64,000 nucleotides of DNA from Vibrio hepatarius (GCF_001274785.1 NZ_LHPI01000035.1:47654-111653), one strand, 5' to 3'; positions 25,320 through 34,675 are shown, counted from the stretch's first letter. A program made the numbers and translations. The notes: generated from the letters alone by a model not told the origin.

Positions 25320-26225
25320 ATGGACGAACGTCGCGCGCTAGGGTTTGGTTTAGCCGCTGTACTCTTGTGGTCAACGGTGGCCACCGCATTCAAACTGACT
25401 CTGGCAGAGTTTACCCCGATTCAAATGCTGACCATCGCGAGTATCGTGTCTGCACTCGCCCTCACGGTGATTTGTGCCGTGCGCGGCAAGCTTGCTTCAA
25501 TACTCAGCACCTTCCTCTCTAATCCTTGGTATTACTTATTGTTGGGGCTGATTAACCCGTTGGCGTATTACTTGATTCTGTTTAAGGCTTACGATTTATT
25601 GCCCGCCTCTCAGGCACAAGCGATTAACTACAGTTGGGCAATTACCCTGACCTTAATGGCGGCGCTGTTTTTAGGGCAGAAAATCCGTAAACAAGATTGG
25701 GTGGCGTGTTCGTTGAGCTACTTTGGCGTGATCGTGATTGCGACCAAGGGCGATATCCTCGGTTTGAACTTTGAAAGCCCTCTCGGCGTAGGGTTGGCGC
25801 TACTCTCAACCTTGTTGTGGGCGGGATATTGGATTCTTAACGCCAAGAACAAAGCCGATCCGATTGTTGCAGTATTACTTGGCTTTCTGGTCGCGATCCC
25901 GTTTGCGATTGGTATCAGTATCTACGAAGGGACGAGCTGGCAACAGATTTCACCTCAAGGTTGGTTAGCCGTGACGTACGTCGGGCTGTTTGAAATGGGC
26001 GTCACGTTTGTGTTGTGGTTAAGCGCATTGAAGCTCACTCAAAATACCGCGCGCATCAGCAACCTGATCTTTGCCTCGCCGTTTGTCTCGCTGATATTGC
26101 TCGCGACCATCATTGGCGAAGAGATTCACCCAACCACCCTCATTGGTTTGGTGTTGATTATCAGCGGGTTAGTGATCCAGCAGATCAAATTTGGCAAAAA
26201 AGATCTCTCGCAAGCTGCGGGTTAA
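25320..26225 (+). CDS. DMT superfamily transporter (EamA domains)
   Basis: A 301-residue inner-membrane protein with ten predicted helices in two EamA repeats (about residues 7-140 and 152-288). It opens LGFGLAAVLLWSTVATAFKLTL, typical of drug/metabolite exporters. The substrate cannot be told from sequence. The ATG is well placed after AAGGAGCATC. It is divergent from rmuC and convergent with the CydC-like gene. It marks the left edge of the region that differs from the usual Vibrio order. Confidence 0.9.
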   Translation: MDERRALGFGLAAVLLWSTVATAFKLTLAEFTPIQMLTIASIVSALALTVICAVRGKLASILSTFLSNPWYYLLLGLINPLAYYLILFKAYDLLPASQAQAINYSWAITLTLMAALFLGQKIRKQDWVACSLSYFGVIVIATKGDILGLNFESPLGVGLALLSTLLWAGYWILNAKNKADPIVAVLLGFLVAIPFAIGISIYEGTSWQQISPQGWLAVTYVGLFEMGVTFVLWLSALKLTQNTARISNLIFASPFVSLILLATIIGEEIHPTTLIGLVLIISGLVIQQIKFGKKDLSQAAG

Positions 26226-26275
26226 CATTGTTGTAACACAACTTAAATGAGGTGCATTCATCTCACTGCGATAAA

Positions 26276-26305
26276 AAATGCCGGACGACTCCGGCATTTT
26301 TTTTT
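26276..26305. terminator. Bidirectional terminator between the DMT gene and the CydC-like gene
   Basis: AAATGCCGGA / TCCGGCATTT hairpin with a long T run on the plus strand and an A run on the other side. Confidence 0.92.
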
Positions 26306-26311
26306 CTCTTT

Positions 26312-27955
26312 TTATTGGCTTAAAACTGTCAGCTGACCCTCTTTCATTAGCCAGCGTTGACACTGCGAGCTTAACCCCTGCGGTTGGTGCGCCACTTCCA
26401 CAACCAATTTGTATTGCCAATCTTGGCTAAGACGTAGGCGGATGACCCGTTCGGTCTGTTTATCCAAAGCGCTGAACGCTTCGTCCAACAAATACACCGG
26501 AGTATCACGCAACCACGCTCTTGCCAATGCGACCCGCTGCGCTTCCCCGCCACTGAGACGAGTGCCGTTAAGCCCCAATTCCGTATCTAAGCCATCGGCT
26601 AATGCAAGGTACATGGTGTCTAAGCAAACCAGCTTCAGCGCGTGCATCAGTTTCTCATCACTATAGTGACCACCTAGCGATAAGTTGTAGCGCAAAGAGG
26701 CAGGAAAAATCACACTCTGCTGCGGCACATAGCTGATTTGCTGCCAGGCCGCTTCTCGATTCAAACGAGTAACGGCTTCGCCTTTAAAACGTAAAGGTGA
26801 CGTATCGGAAAGATAGATACCCGCCAAGTAACGCAGCAGTGATGTCTTGCCACTGCCACTTTGCCCTTGGATGACCAAATGAGTTCCCGCAGAAAGCTCA
26901 AGCGATAAATCCTCAAACAGCCAGCCTGTTGTCGCACCAAATCGATGGCTTAAATCTTCGATGCTGAGTAGAGCATCAGAGTGGATTGTCGCTGGAACGC
27001 GATTACCCTCACTAAGCTCTGTCGATGGCTCTGCTTCCAATATCGCCAAAACTCGGCGGCAAGCAGGAAACGTCTGCGGCAAGTCTTCAAAGGTTCGCGT
27101 TAACGCAAGCACCGGACCGAAAGCACCTGCATACAAACACAACGCCGTTAACGATAACGACTCTCCTTGCCACCAAGCCAGCACAATCATAGCGATAAAG
27201 CCACTAGCGATAGATAAGTCTGTCAGCGCATCCTTGATGCCATTGCGCACCGCTAAGGCGTTATGCAACCGCTGCAGCACTCGTCCTTGTTTGGTCACTT
27301 TGCGCTGAAAAAACGCCATCGCCGACCAGTTCTGTATTTCATTGAAACCAGACACCACGTCGGTCAGCACGGTATTCAGTTGACCAAACTGACTGCGAAT
27401 CTCCTGCCCCAACTTGCCGTTGCGGCTAAGGTGCCACGCAGGCAACACTCCGCCGACAACCAGTAGCAGTAAACATAAGACGATTGCCACTGAGCCCACT
27501 AACCAGTATCCGTAAGCGGTGACCAACAGCGACACCACCAGCGCAGACAACACAGGCACAATGGTGTGTGCATAAAACACTTCAATGCGCTCGATGTCCG
27601 ATACCACCCGCGCGGTCAAATCACCGGTAGACAAATCGTGAATGTTATCCGGCGCTTGTTGCTCTAGTCGCCAATACACTTGGTTACGTAAGTCTTCTTG
27701 AATACGAAATGCGGCGTTATGCCCTGAAAGTTGCTCGATGTAACGACAGATTGCTTTGCCGATACCAATCCATAGCAACGGCCAAAGTAGTTGTGGCCAA
27801 ATCGATACAGGTTGTTCAAGGAACAAGTGTTGTGCGTATTGCCCTGCGACAACAAGGATAGCAATGGTGCCTAACTGATTTAGTATCCGACAAACCAATG
27901 ACAAACCAAGCGGCATCATATGTGGTCTGGCAAGATGTAATAACTGATTGATCAT
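26312..27955 (-). CDS. CydC-like ABC exporter half-transporter
   Basis: A 547-residue fused membrane-ATPase half-transporter: six predicted helices up to about residue 300 and a C-terminal nucleotide-binding domain with Walker A GQSGSGKTS (near 356), signature LSGGEAQRVALARAW (near 465) and Walker B VYLLDEAFSALD. Similarity is closest to CydC, which with CydD exports glutathione/cysteine or heme-related cargo for cytochrome bd assembly. The start at 27955 overlaps the CydD-like stop as ATGA, so the two are coupled and form a heterodimer. The pairing with a HugZ-like gene upstream raises the chance of a heme or iron-linked cargo instead. No cytochrome bd genes are nearby. Confidence 0.82.
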   Translation of the reverse strand: MINQLLHLARPHMMPLGLSLVCRILNQLGTIAILVVAGQYAQHLFLEQPVSIWPQLLWPLLWIGIGKAICRYIEQLSGHNAAFRIQEDLRNQVYWRLEQQAPDNIHDLSTGDLTARVVSDIERIEVFYAHTIVPVLSALVVSLLVTAYGYWLVGSVAIVLCLLLLVVGGVLPAWHLSRNGKLGQEIRSQFGQLNTVLTDVVSGFNEIQNWSAMAFFQRKVTKQGRVLQRLHNALAVRNGIKDALTDLSIASGFIAMIVLAWWQGESLSLTALCLYAGAFGPVLALTRTFEDLPQTFPACRRVLAILEAEPSTELSEGNRVPATIHSDALLSIEDLSHRFGATTGWLFEDLSLELSAGTHLVIQGQSGSGKTSLLRYLAGIYLSDTSPLRFKGEAVTRLNREAAWQQISYVPQQSVIFPASLRYNLSLGGHYSDEKLMHALKLVCLDTMYLALADGLDTELGLNGTRLSGGEAQRVALARAWLRDTPVYLLDEAFSALDKQTERVIRLRLSQDWQYKLVVEVAHQPQGLSSQCQRWLMKEGQLTVLSQ

Positions 27956-29550
27956 GCCCAAGCCTCCGAGCTTCTGACTCTGGTGGCATCGCGCCAACCA
28001 CTGATATCCACCACACGATCCGCTTGAGCGATGACTCGCGGTGAATGACTGATCACCAATACGCCCGCTTGTTGCTTGAGCTGATGGAGTGCATCAATCA
28101 CTTTTTGTTCGCTTTCCTCATCCAACTGACGGGTGGGCTCGTCGATTAACATCAGCGCATGATCGGATAAGAATGCTCGGGATAAACCAAGCCGAGCCGC
28201 CTGCCCACCGGAGATGTGCTTGCCACCTTCTCCCGGCTGAAGTGAAAGTGTTTCTGGCTGCTCAAGCCATTCGTCCAGCGCACTCTGTTTTAGCGCATCA
28301 CGCACCTCATCTTGTGAAGCGCTAGGCGCCGCTAGACGACAGTTATCTTCCAGCGTCTGGTGAAACACGTACGGCATCTGCTGTAAGTAACCCACCGACT
28401 GATGGGTAATCACACCCGCGTCGGGTACCAACTGACCACGGATCAGTTTGAACAAAGTGGATTTACCGCAACCGCTTGGCCCCTGCAGCACCACCAGTTC
28501 ACCTTTGTATACGGTTAGATCGACACGTTGAAACAACTTTTCTTGCTGAGGATAACCAAAAGTTAAACCGTGGATATCAAGCGCAATGTGATGATTTTGC
28601 GGTGTAAGATGGTGGGTTTCATTTTCGTCCAAAGACAAGATTTGCTGTACGTCCGCCTGCACTTCTCTCCCCAGTGCACCAGCGAAGAAGAATGCTCCCA
28701 TTAAAGACAATGGCCGTATCAACTCGACGCTAGCCAGAATAATGAACGCTGCCGACGCCGCGTCGAGAATGCCTGCTTGATAACGCGTGATCGCCAATAG
28801 CGATGCCGCGACGATCGTGCCCAATGAAAACAGCAAATCAACCAATAAGATCACCAGTTGATTGGTTTTGAGTAGAGACATGGTAGAACGGCGTAATGTC
28901 TCACCATGTTGCTCAATCTCCTCTCCCCAGCTTTTAGAGTACTGGTACAGCTTTAACACGGGTAAGCCGTGCAAGCTCTGGGTAAACAGTTCGGTCAGTC
29001 GCGCCAAGTTATGCTTATAAGTCGCACTGACGCTGGCAAAACGTTTAAATACCAGCATTAGAATGGCGGGAATCACCGGAATCATTAACAGCAAGATCAA
29101 GCCAGAAAATGGGTCGATAAGTGCAATAAACACGCACACCAACAACGGACCAAGCAGGCCGATAAAAAACTGTGGGACAAACAATCCCCAATATAAGTCC
29201 AGTACTTCTACCCCTTCACCGAGCAGGTAATTGAGCTTGCCACGAAGTTCAGGCGTCATTTGCGCGGGTTTTAAAACCGCTAACTTATCAAGCAGTTGAG
29301 TGCGTAGGGACTGTTTGACTTGCTGCGCTGTTTTCGCCCCTAAGTAACGATGGATAATCACCACACCAAAGCGCACCGCTAACAGCATCACACACGCTAA
29401 TAACACCTGTATCGCGATATGTTCAAAGCTGTCACTGAACACTCGACTTACTAGCCAATACTGGCCAACTAAACCGAGAATCACCAACACGCCACTGCTA
29501 ACTGAGCCCAGCAACCAAGGTTTCGCAGTTTGAAGAATTCGACCTATCAT
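27952..29550 (-). CDS. CydD-like ABC exporter half-transporter
   Basis: A 532-residue half-transporter, shorter than E. coli CydD (588). The membrane domain (about residues 1-310) includes the charged loop HNLARLTELFTQSLHGLPVLKLYQYSK (in part), typical of CydD. The ATPase domain has Walker A GPSGCGKST (near 363), a signature that starts ISGGQAARLGLSRA instead of LSGGQ, and Walker B LMLIDEPTRQLD. Both ATP sites of the pair therefore look competent. It overlaps the DUF454 gene upstream by four bases (ATGA) and the CydC-like gene downstream in the same way. Confidence 0.82.
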   Translation of the reverse strand: MIGRILQTAKPWLLGSVSSGVLVILGLVGQYWLVSRVFSDSFEHIAIQVLLACVMLLAVRFGVVIIHRYLGAKTAQQVKQSLRTQLLDKLAVLKPAQMTPELRGKLNYLLGEGVEVLDLYWGLFVPQFFIGLLGPLLVCVFIALIDPFSGLILLLMIPVIPAILMLVFKRFASVSATYKHNLARLTELFTQSLHGLPVLKLYQYSKSWGEEIEQHGETLRRSTMSLLKTNQLVILLVDLLFSLGTIVAASLLAITRYQAGILDAASAAFIILASVELIRPLSLMGAFFFAGALGREVQADVQQILSLDENETHHLTPQNHHIALDIHGLTFGYPQQEKLFQRVDLTVYKGELVVLQGPSGCGKSTLFKLIRGQLVPDAGVITHQSVGYLQQMPYVFHQTLEDNCRLAAPSASQDEVRDALKQSALDEWLEQPETLSLQPGEGGKHISGGQAARLGLSRAFLSDHALMLIDEPTRQLDEESEQKVIDALHQLKQQAGVLVISHSPRVIAQADRVVDISGWRDATRVRSSEAWA

Positions 29551-29936
29551 TTGTTTTCCTCAACTGGCTCAACGCGTGTTTTGTAACGTGCAATCACGTA
29601 GGTTTCGATAAGTGCGATCACCAACAACGTGATTTGTGCCGACGGGCGCTCATCGAGCAACCATACGACGGTCGCCAGTATCGACCCCCAAACCACCAGC
29701 AGTACTCGCACTTTCTCTTTTATGCTCAGGCCGCGATTCTCTTTGATGTTTCTCAGCGTAGGGCCAAGCAAGCGGTTGGCTAACAGCCAAGCCTGAAAAC
29801 GCGGCGAGCTAACGCTAAAGCAGTAAAGTGCCAGCAGCGCAAAAGGTACGGTGGGCAATAATGGAATAAACACACCAACCATACCCAGCCCAGTCGCACT
29901 GACTCCTATGGTCAAAAAGGTATATCTTTTAATCAT
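29547..29936 (-). CDS. DUF454 (YbaN) family inner-membrane protein
   Basis: About 129 residues with three or four membrane helices and the YbaN core pattern: GLGMVGVFIPLLPTVPFALLA near residues 15-35, CFSVSSPRFQAWLL, then a basic loop and two C-terminal helices. The family function is unknown. Start choice is uncertain: ATG 29936 aligns best with YbaN, but ATG 29948 and GTG 29987 are in frame, none with a strong ribosome site. It is translationally coupled to the CydD-like gene. DUF454 proteins often sit near heme or iron genes, which fits here. Confidence 0.8.
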   Translation of the reverse strand: MIKRYTFLTIGVSATGLGMVGVFIPLLPTVPFALLALYCFSVSSPRFQAWLLANRLLGPTLRNIKENRGLSIKEKVRVLLVVWGSILATVVWLLDERPSAQITLLVIALIETYVIARYKTRVEPVEENK

Positions 29937-30055
29937 GTTCCAATTCATTCTGTCGGTTATCTGTCGTAATGAAGGGCTGAATTTCACTGCGCTTGGGCCT
30001 ATACGGCTTTGCGCTATTGTTATTTGAAAAAATGCGAGGTTACCCTCGCAAGTTT

Positions 30056-30586
30056 TTAAGCGGGTTGTAACTGCTTCTCTTCTTCGGTGTGACCTTCCGT
30101 CTGATGCACGGCATGTTGCAGTGTTTCATTGAGACGAAATGCCTGACCAAAACCTTTTACGTAATTGCCCGAGCGTGGCGAAAAACGATAAAAGCTGAAA
30201 TCCTTCATGCCGCACAATTGCTCGACGATCTCGCCGAACTTTTGCTGCATTTGTTGTTTGAGTGGTGCGGCTTCTTCACAGTGCTTATCGATACAAATCA
30301 CATCGCAGTCTAAGACCAATCGCTCGCGAGCGAACAAATGACGCGCTTTGTCTTCTGGCTCGACTAACATCAACGACGCTCTAGGAGTGCGTTGCAAGTT
30401 ACGAGCATGCTGGGAGACCGTACTCAACAACATCACAAAGTCGTTGCCTTGGCGAACAAACGGAGCGTAGCTCGCCAGTGGCGTGCCTTGTCCATCAACA
30501 GTACCCAACTGGGCGGTTGAAAATTGCTGAATAAACCCCTGAATCTTTTCGGGTAAACGTTCTAGCTGCTCTTTTCGGTACGACAT
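30056..30586 (-). CDS. HugZ/HutZ-family heme utilisation-like protein
   Basis: A 176-residue protein with the split-barrel flavin-reductase-like fold of the pyridoxamine-phosphate-oxidase superfamily; size and pattern match HutZ/HugZ, which binds or degrades heme (PLASYAPFVRQGNDFVMLLS, STVSQHARNLQRTPRASLML, and RFSPRSGNYVKGFGQAFRL). His residues near the C-terminus (HAVHQTEGH) are candidates for the heme ligand. The ATG at 30586 follows AAGGAA. The usual partners HutW and HutX are absent; instead the gene heads a unit with DUF454 and CydDC-like genes. A Fur-like site lies just upstream. Confidence 0.82.
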   Translation of the reverse strand: MSYRKEQLERLPEKIQGFIQQFSTAQLGTVDGQGTPLASYAPFVRQGNDFVMLLSTVSQHARNLQRTPRASLMLVEPEDKARHLFARERLVLDCDVICIDKHCEEAAPLKQQMQQKFGEIVEQLCGMKDFSFYRFSPRSGNYVKGFGQAFRLNETLQHAVHQTEGHTEEEKQLQPA

Positions 30587-30596
30587 ACATTTCCTT

Positions 30597-30611
30597 TCAT
30601 AATGATTGTTA
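30597..30611. promoter_or_regulatory. Fur-like site between tadG and the HugZ-like gene
   Basis: TCATAATGATTGTTA matches the 7-1-7 Fur consensus at 11 of 14 positions. It overlaps the tadG stop codon and ends only 11 bases before the HugZ-like start, too close for a promoter just downstream of it, so this could be chance or an operator within a longer transcript. Confidence 0.35.
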
Positions 30612-32012
30612 CTCCACCAGTTCAATTTTGTTCAGTGTGGTGGCCACTTGTTGTAATACGTTACGGATAGTGCGGGTGCTCGCTTGATGGTAAGCGCCCG
30701 GACTGGCGCAGGACTTCATCGACGGCGAACGGTTGTTGAAATCCACCGCGATGATTTCAATCCCTTTGCGCTTCATTTCTCGACACAACATCACTTGTTT
30801 TCGGTCGCGCACTTCGGGATCTACTAGGTGGTCACCATCGGTAAACAACACCATGACTTTCTTGTTGCTTTTCAGGCCGTAATCACGGGGTAGTTCACTC
30901 TTGGTACGGTCCCATTCACCACGCCACTCGGGAGACAGCAGACGCCATGCCCACATCACCCCCTCAGCGTTATTGGTGTTCATCTCTGGGTACAGTGTTT
31001 TTAAACCATCAATAAATTCGCGATAGTTGGACATGTATGCCTGAATACTGCTGACCCCACAGTCAAACGAGTCAAACAGCGCGTGTATGTGTTTCCACTG
31101 TGGGTTGTATGGCGAATTCTCACTTGGGATATAGGAATGCAGCGGCATGCCATTTTTGTAGGTTGCGGCTGGTGGTGGTTTCAGTTGGGTTTCGAGATAG
31201 AAACGGATATTTTGCTGCCTCGGCCCAAGCTCTAAGCTACGGATCCAGTTTGGGCTTAACAGGTTTGGCGCGGTTAAGTCCGACTGAACTTCTGGTAACT
31301 GCATACACATGGCTTCGCGCCAGCGCCCTGGCACCGTTGGACTAAGCAGATTCTTCCAACCCTGCTCCTTTGCCAATGGACGCAATGAGCGTGGAATCGC
31401 TACCGCGTCAGATTTAAGAAAATTAGGACGCCACCCAACATTAACCAATCCGGTTGCGGGAACAATACTGATGGTTTTACTCAGATTTCGACGTTCTTCG
31501 GCGTATAAGATGTCGGCAAAGTCGCGCAGTCCGTCGATCGCCTGAGTCATGGGTGCTCCTTCCATCGAGCCCGAAACATCCAACATGATGACGATTTCCA
31601 GTGTCGTCTGATGTAAGCGGGAAGCCGCTTGGTGACGAATCCGCAGATCTCCGGAAATCAACTCCTCATTAAGAACCAGTTCGCTGGCCTTCACTTTACC
31701 TGTCACGGTTGTCGTGGTGAGGCCATCACGTTTATCTAGCCTTGAGCGAGGGGCGGCGAGACTGGTTGTCTCATCGTTGATGTTCGCGTGCAGCAATTGA
31801 TTGGCGTCTTGATCCGCGCTGACGCTGTCAGACGAAGAATAAAGCACAGCATCCGCCAGCATAGATAAGCGGCTATCTGTGGTACTGGTGACCACCACTA
31901 ACAGTACAAAACTAAAGAAGGTCAGCATGCCGGCGAGAAATATCGCTGCCGAAACCGAGACCACGCCAAGCTGATGGCGACGAGCAACAACAAATGTGGA
32001 TAGTGCCGTCAT
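30609..32012 (-). CDS. tadG: Tad pilus protein TadG with von Willebrand A domain
   Basis: A 467-residue protein with one N-terminal membrane segment (about residues 17-40, preceded by RRHQLGVVSVSAAIF, a TadG-like pseudopilin start) and a vWA domain starting EIVIMLDVSGSMEGAPM (near residue 143), whose DxSGS MIDAS motif is intact. The C-terminal part holds the second MIDAS-type segment VMVLFTDGDHL. TadG is thought to act in Tad pilus assembly or anchoring in the envelope. Last gene of the tad operon; its start overlaps the tadF stop by one base (TGATG). Confidence 0.9.
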   Translation of the reverse strand: MTALSTFVVARRHQLGVVSVSAAIFLAGMLTFFSFVLLVVVTSTTDSRLSMLADAVLYSSSDSVSADQDANQLLHANINDETTSLAAPRSRLDKRDGLTTTTVTGKVKASELVLNEELISGDLRIRHQAASRLHQTTLEIVIMLDVSGSMEGAPMTQAIDGLRDFADILYAEERRNLSKTISIVPATGLVNVGWRPNFLKSDAVAIPRSLRPLAKEQGWKNLLSPTVPGRWREAMCMQLPEVQSDLTAPNLLSPNWIRSLELGPRQQNIRFYLETQLKPPPAATYKNGMPLHSYIPSENSPYNPQWKHIHALFDSFDCGVSSIQAYMSNYREFIDGLKTLYPEMNTNNAEGVMWAWRLLSPEWRGEWDRTKSELPRDYGLKSNKKVMVLFTDGDHLVDPEVRDRKQVMLCREMKRKGIEIIAVDFNNRSPSMKSCASPGAYHQASTRTIRNVLQQVATTLNKIELVE

Positions 32013-32515
32013 CAGTTGGTCTCCCTAATCATATGAGAGTAGAAACGACCATTTGGCCATAACTTCCAAATCGCGTTGCTGCTGACACTATAATGAGGCT
32101 GGAAACAGATTGCGACTTCTACCAGACTACCGACTGAGAAGTCGGGCCATTGTCCACTCAACGGGCACGATGAACTCACCATCACAGGCGTGGTTTCCTT
32201 AGTCGCCGCGTTGTGCATCGCGATCGACAAATTCACGTTGCCTTTAGCAATGTTCGAAAGTTGCTGTTCGGCAAAGCCACTAAAATACGGGAGCTGGGCG
32301 ATATTGTTTTCAATCGTCAGGGTCCGACGGTTGCCCACCATCTCAAGAATGTTGTAATTGAGGTTTACCAAGCGTTGTTCGACGCGAAGGATGGTCAGTA
32401 TTTCTGACGCCGCCATAATCACGGTCAGTAGCATCGGCAGGATCAAAGCAACTTCTAGGCTGACACTGCCTTGTAAACGACGTTTACGCGCGGAAAAAAT
32501 CGGGTATCGAAACAT
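32012..32515 (-). CDS. tadF: TadE/TadF-type pseudopilin (TadF position)
   Basis: A 167-residue minor pilin-like protein. A basic leader RKRRLQG ends in Gly before SVSLEVALILPMLLTVIM, with Glu at +5 of the predicted cleavage, as in pseudopilins processed by TadV. A soluble domain with a few Cys follows. Order in the operon (tadE, tadF, tadG) decides the name; TadE and TadF are hard to separate by sequence. It begins 3 bases after tadE. Confidence 0.85.
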   Translation of the reverse strand: MFRYPIFSARKRRLQGSVSLEVALILPMLLTVIMAASEILTILRVEQRLVNLNYNILEMVGNRRTLTIENNIAQLPYFSGFAEQQLSNIAKGNVNLSIAMHNAATKETTPVMVSSSCPLSGQWPDFSVGSLVEVAICFQPHYSVSSNAIWKLWPNGRFYSHMIRETN

Positions 32516-32517
32516 AG

Positions 32518-32988
32518 TTAATCGAACAACAAGTCCTGTGAAGCAATCAAGGTGCTGGTAAACACCAAAGGTTCTGGATACAACATAGCTAACGGGCTGA
32601 TTTCCATTTGTGTGGAGAGCGTCGCAGTCACCTGAAACACTGGATCTCTTGGGCGAAACACCGCGCTGACCTCATCGTCGTCCTGGCCCACTCGGAGCAA
32701 CTCTTCTAACGAGTCATAACGAATGATGCTGACATCCACCTGGTCGATAAATCCGTAGCTGTTGTCATCAATCATTCGTTTGATGACTGAGGGATTCAAC
32801 GGCTTAACGCGCCAATCTTCGGCTAACAGCACCCGCAGAGAGCTACGCATCGCGTGCTCCAACAATCCGTATTGCAAATGGACTCGGGTGATATCAAAGA
32901 AGGCTAACAACACCGCTAACACAGCGGGAAACAGCAGCGCCGTTTCTAAACTGATAACACCACGTTGGCGAGTACGACGCTGGCTCAT
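32518..32988 (-). CDS. tadE: TadE-family pseudopilin
   Basis: A 156-residue pseudopilin with leader MSQRRTRQRG and the mature start VISLETALLFPAVLAVLLAF: Gly at -1 and Glu at +5 as required by type IVb prepilin peptidases. A globular domain follows the single helix. In Aggregatibacter, TadE and TadF are needed for Flp pilus assembly. Overlaps tadD upstream by four bases. Confidence 0.88.
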   Translation of the reverse strand: MSQRRTRQRGVISLETALLFPAVLAVLLAFFDITRVHLQYGLLEHAMRSSLRVLLAEDWRVKPLNPSVIKRMIDDNSYGFIDQVDVSIIRYDSLEELLRVGQDDDEVSAVFRPRDPVFQVTATLSTQMEISPLAMLYPEPLVFTSTLIASQDLLFD

Positions 32989-33755
32989 TGGGTATTCCGC
33001 ATTGCCGCCAAACGCGCATTAAGTAGCGAGAGGTCACGTTCGACTTCACTCGCTGGCAAATGACGAGCTAGTAGCGCTCGGGCTTGGTCCTCGTTGCCTT
33101 CCGCCAGTAACAACAGTGCGAAATTCAGCTCAACCTGTTGAGGTAATTGTTGGTACGCCAACAACGGCGAAAACGTTGTGCGAGCTTTCTCGACCTGATT
33201 GTCATGCAGATAACTGATCGCCAAGTTCGAACGAAAATGAGGGTTATCCGGTGAAAGCAGAATCGCTTGCTGCAACGCAGTTCTTGCTTGCTGGGCATCA
33301 CTGTCTAACAGCGCGATACCTAAGCCATTATGCAGCTGCGCTTCAACCTGCTGCTCGTCCGCTTTAGGCAAACCTAACCGATACGCTTCAGTGGCTTCGG
33401 TTACACGACCGTTACTAAGCAAGTAGCGGCCAAGGTACATACACGCCTGCGCCGAGACAGGCTCTGGCTGCGCACAGACATAACGCAGTTTCGCCATCGC
33501 GGTTTCTTTCTTATCCTGGCGATACTGACTACGAGCCAGCATCATTTGGTATTTGAGATTGTCCGGCGATAGTTCAAGCAACTTCAGATACTGCTGCTCT
33601 GCCTTGCCATACTGACCATAGTTAAACGCAGCTTCGGCAAGGGCTTGGGTATTATCTTCGGTTTGCTTTTTCACTTTGCTCGCCGTCGCACAGCCAAATA
33701 GCAAAGGACTAAGACAGACCAACAACAGCCATTTGATCGGGTTTGTTGTCATCAT
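32985..33755 (-). CDS. tadD: TadD TPR lipoprotein
   Basis: A 256-residue lipoprotein: signal peptide with lipobox LLFGC (Cys near residue 22), then TPR-like helical repeats over about residues 38-225 (AEAAFNYGQYGKAEQQYLKLL, LHNGLGIALLDSDAQQARTAL, NLAISYLHDNQVEKARTTF). TadD resembles pilotins and is thought to help secretin assembly in the outer membrane. Coupled to tadC and tadE by four-base overlaps. Confidence 0.9.
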   Translation of the reverse strand: MMTTNPIKWLLLVCLSPLLFGCATASKVKKQTEDNTQALAEAAFNYGQYGKAEQQYLKLLELSPDNLKYQMMLARSQYRQDKKETAMAKLRYVCAQPEPVSAQACMYLGRYLLSNGRVTEATEAYRLGLPKADEQQVEAQLHNGLGIALLDSDAQQARTALQQAILLSPDNPHFRSNLAISYLHDNQVEKARTTFSPLLAYQQLPQQVELNFALLLLAEGNEDQARALLARHLPASEVERDLSLLNARLAAMRNTQ

Positions 33756-34672
33756 TTCAAGCTCTCCAACAACAGGTTCATGGTCGGTGCGACGATCAGC
33801 ACCATCAGTGGCAACATAATGAAAGCCATTTGAATCAACGTAATGCGTCCCGGCAGTTTACCGGCCTGCTCTTGCAACGCCGTTTTGCGCAGCTGTCTGG
33901 CATCCGCGCTGATGGTGCGCATGGTTTCCGCCAATGGCGAACCATATCGCTCAGCCATCGCTAGCGTACTGGCGAGACGTTCGAGCTCTTTCAGTCCGGT
34001 GCGCCACGCCAACTTTTTCAGGCACTGGGCCGACTCCCCGCGCACTTGAATCTCGGCGTGGGTGCGCAATAACTGTCGCGCCAACATCGGCTCAACATCG
34101 AGCAAATACAGCCCGACTTTCTCCAGCGCGCGCTCGAGCGACAACCCCGCTTCAACACTGATCACCATCAGGTCGATGGCATCAGGGACGACTTGCTGCT
34201 GCTTTTGTTGCGCCTGATTGGCTTGGCGACGCAACCAGTATTCCGGCAAGTTGGAACCGAGCACATAACCGATTAACGTCATCATTAGGGTGTAGGCATC
34301 GAGCAGTTCACCAGATACCGCCTGCCAAACTAGCGCGGCACTGGCACTAAACAAACCGAGAAACAGCTTGGCACCACGCACCGTATTTAACGCGCTAGAC
34401 GAAGCAATGCCCGCGTGTTCCAGCATTTGCTGTAGACGCTGTTTTTCTTTGTCGGAAGTGGGATACAACACACCTAACCCAGCAAGAAATGACGACGACG
34501 AAGTCGCAACCACAGCATTGTCGTTGCTCGGGTTTACGTAGCGCTCACACTGAGCCTGCCAACGACTTTGAGATTGCTGGGACAAAAACAGCCACAGCAA
34601 TACCGACATAAACACCACACCCGAGACCAACAAAGCGGCAAGTGCGGTTGACGAGATGAACCATTGCGCCAT
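33752..34672 (-). CDS. tadC: Tad inner-membrane platform protein TadC
   Basis: A 306-residue inner-membrane protein of the T2SF (GspF-like) family. The T2SF domain runs from about residue 165 (VPDAIDLMVISVEAGLSLERALEKVG) to 290. Membrane helices lie at about 10-30, 110-145 and near the C-terminus. With TadB it forms the platform on which the TadA ATPase acts. Follows tadB by 3 bases. Confidence 0.92.
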   Translation of the reverse strand: MAQWFISSTALAALLVSGVVFMSVLLWLFLSQQSQSRWQAQCERYVNPSNDNAVVATSSSSFLAGLGVLYPTSDKEKQRLQQMLEHAGIASSSALNTVRGAKLFLGLFSASAALVWQAVSGELLDAYTLMMTLIGYVLGSNLPEYWLRRQANQAQQKQQQVVPDAIDLMVISVEAGLSLERALEKVGLYLLDVEPMLARQLLRTHAEIQVRGESAQCLKKLAWRTGLKELERLASTLAMAERYGSPLAETMRTISADARQLRKTALQEQAGKLPGRITLIQMAFIMLPLMVLIVAPTMNLLLESLK

Positions 34673-34675
34673 GAG

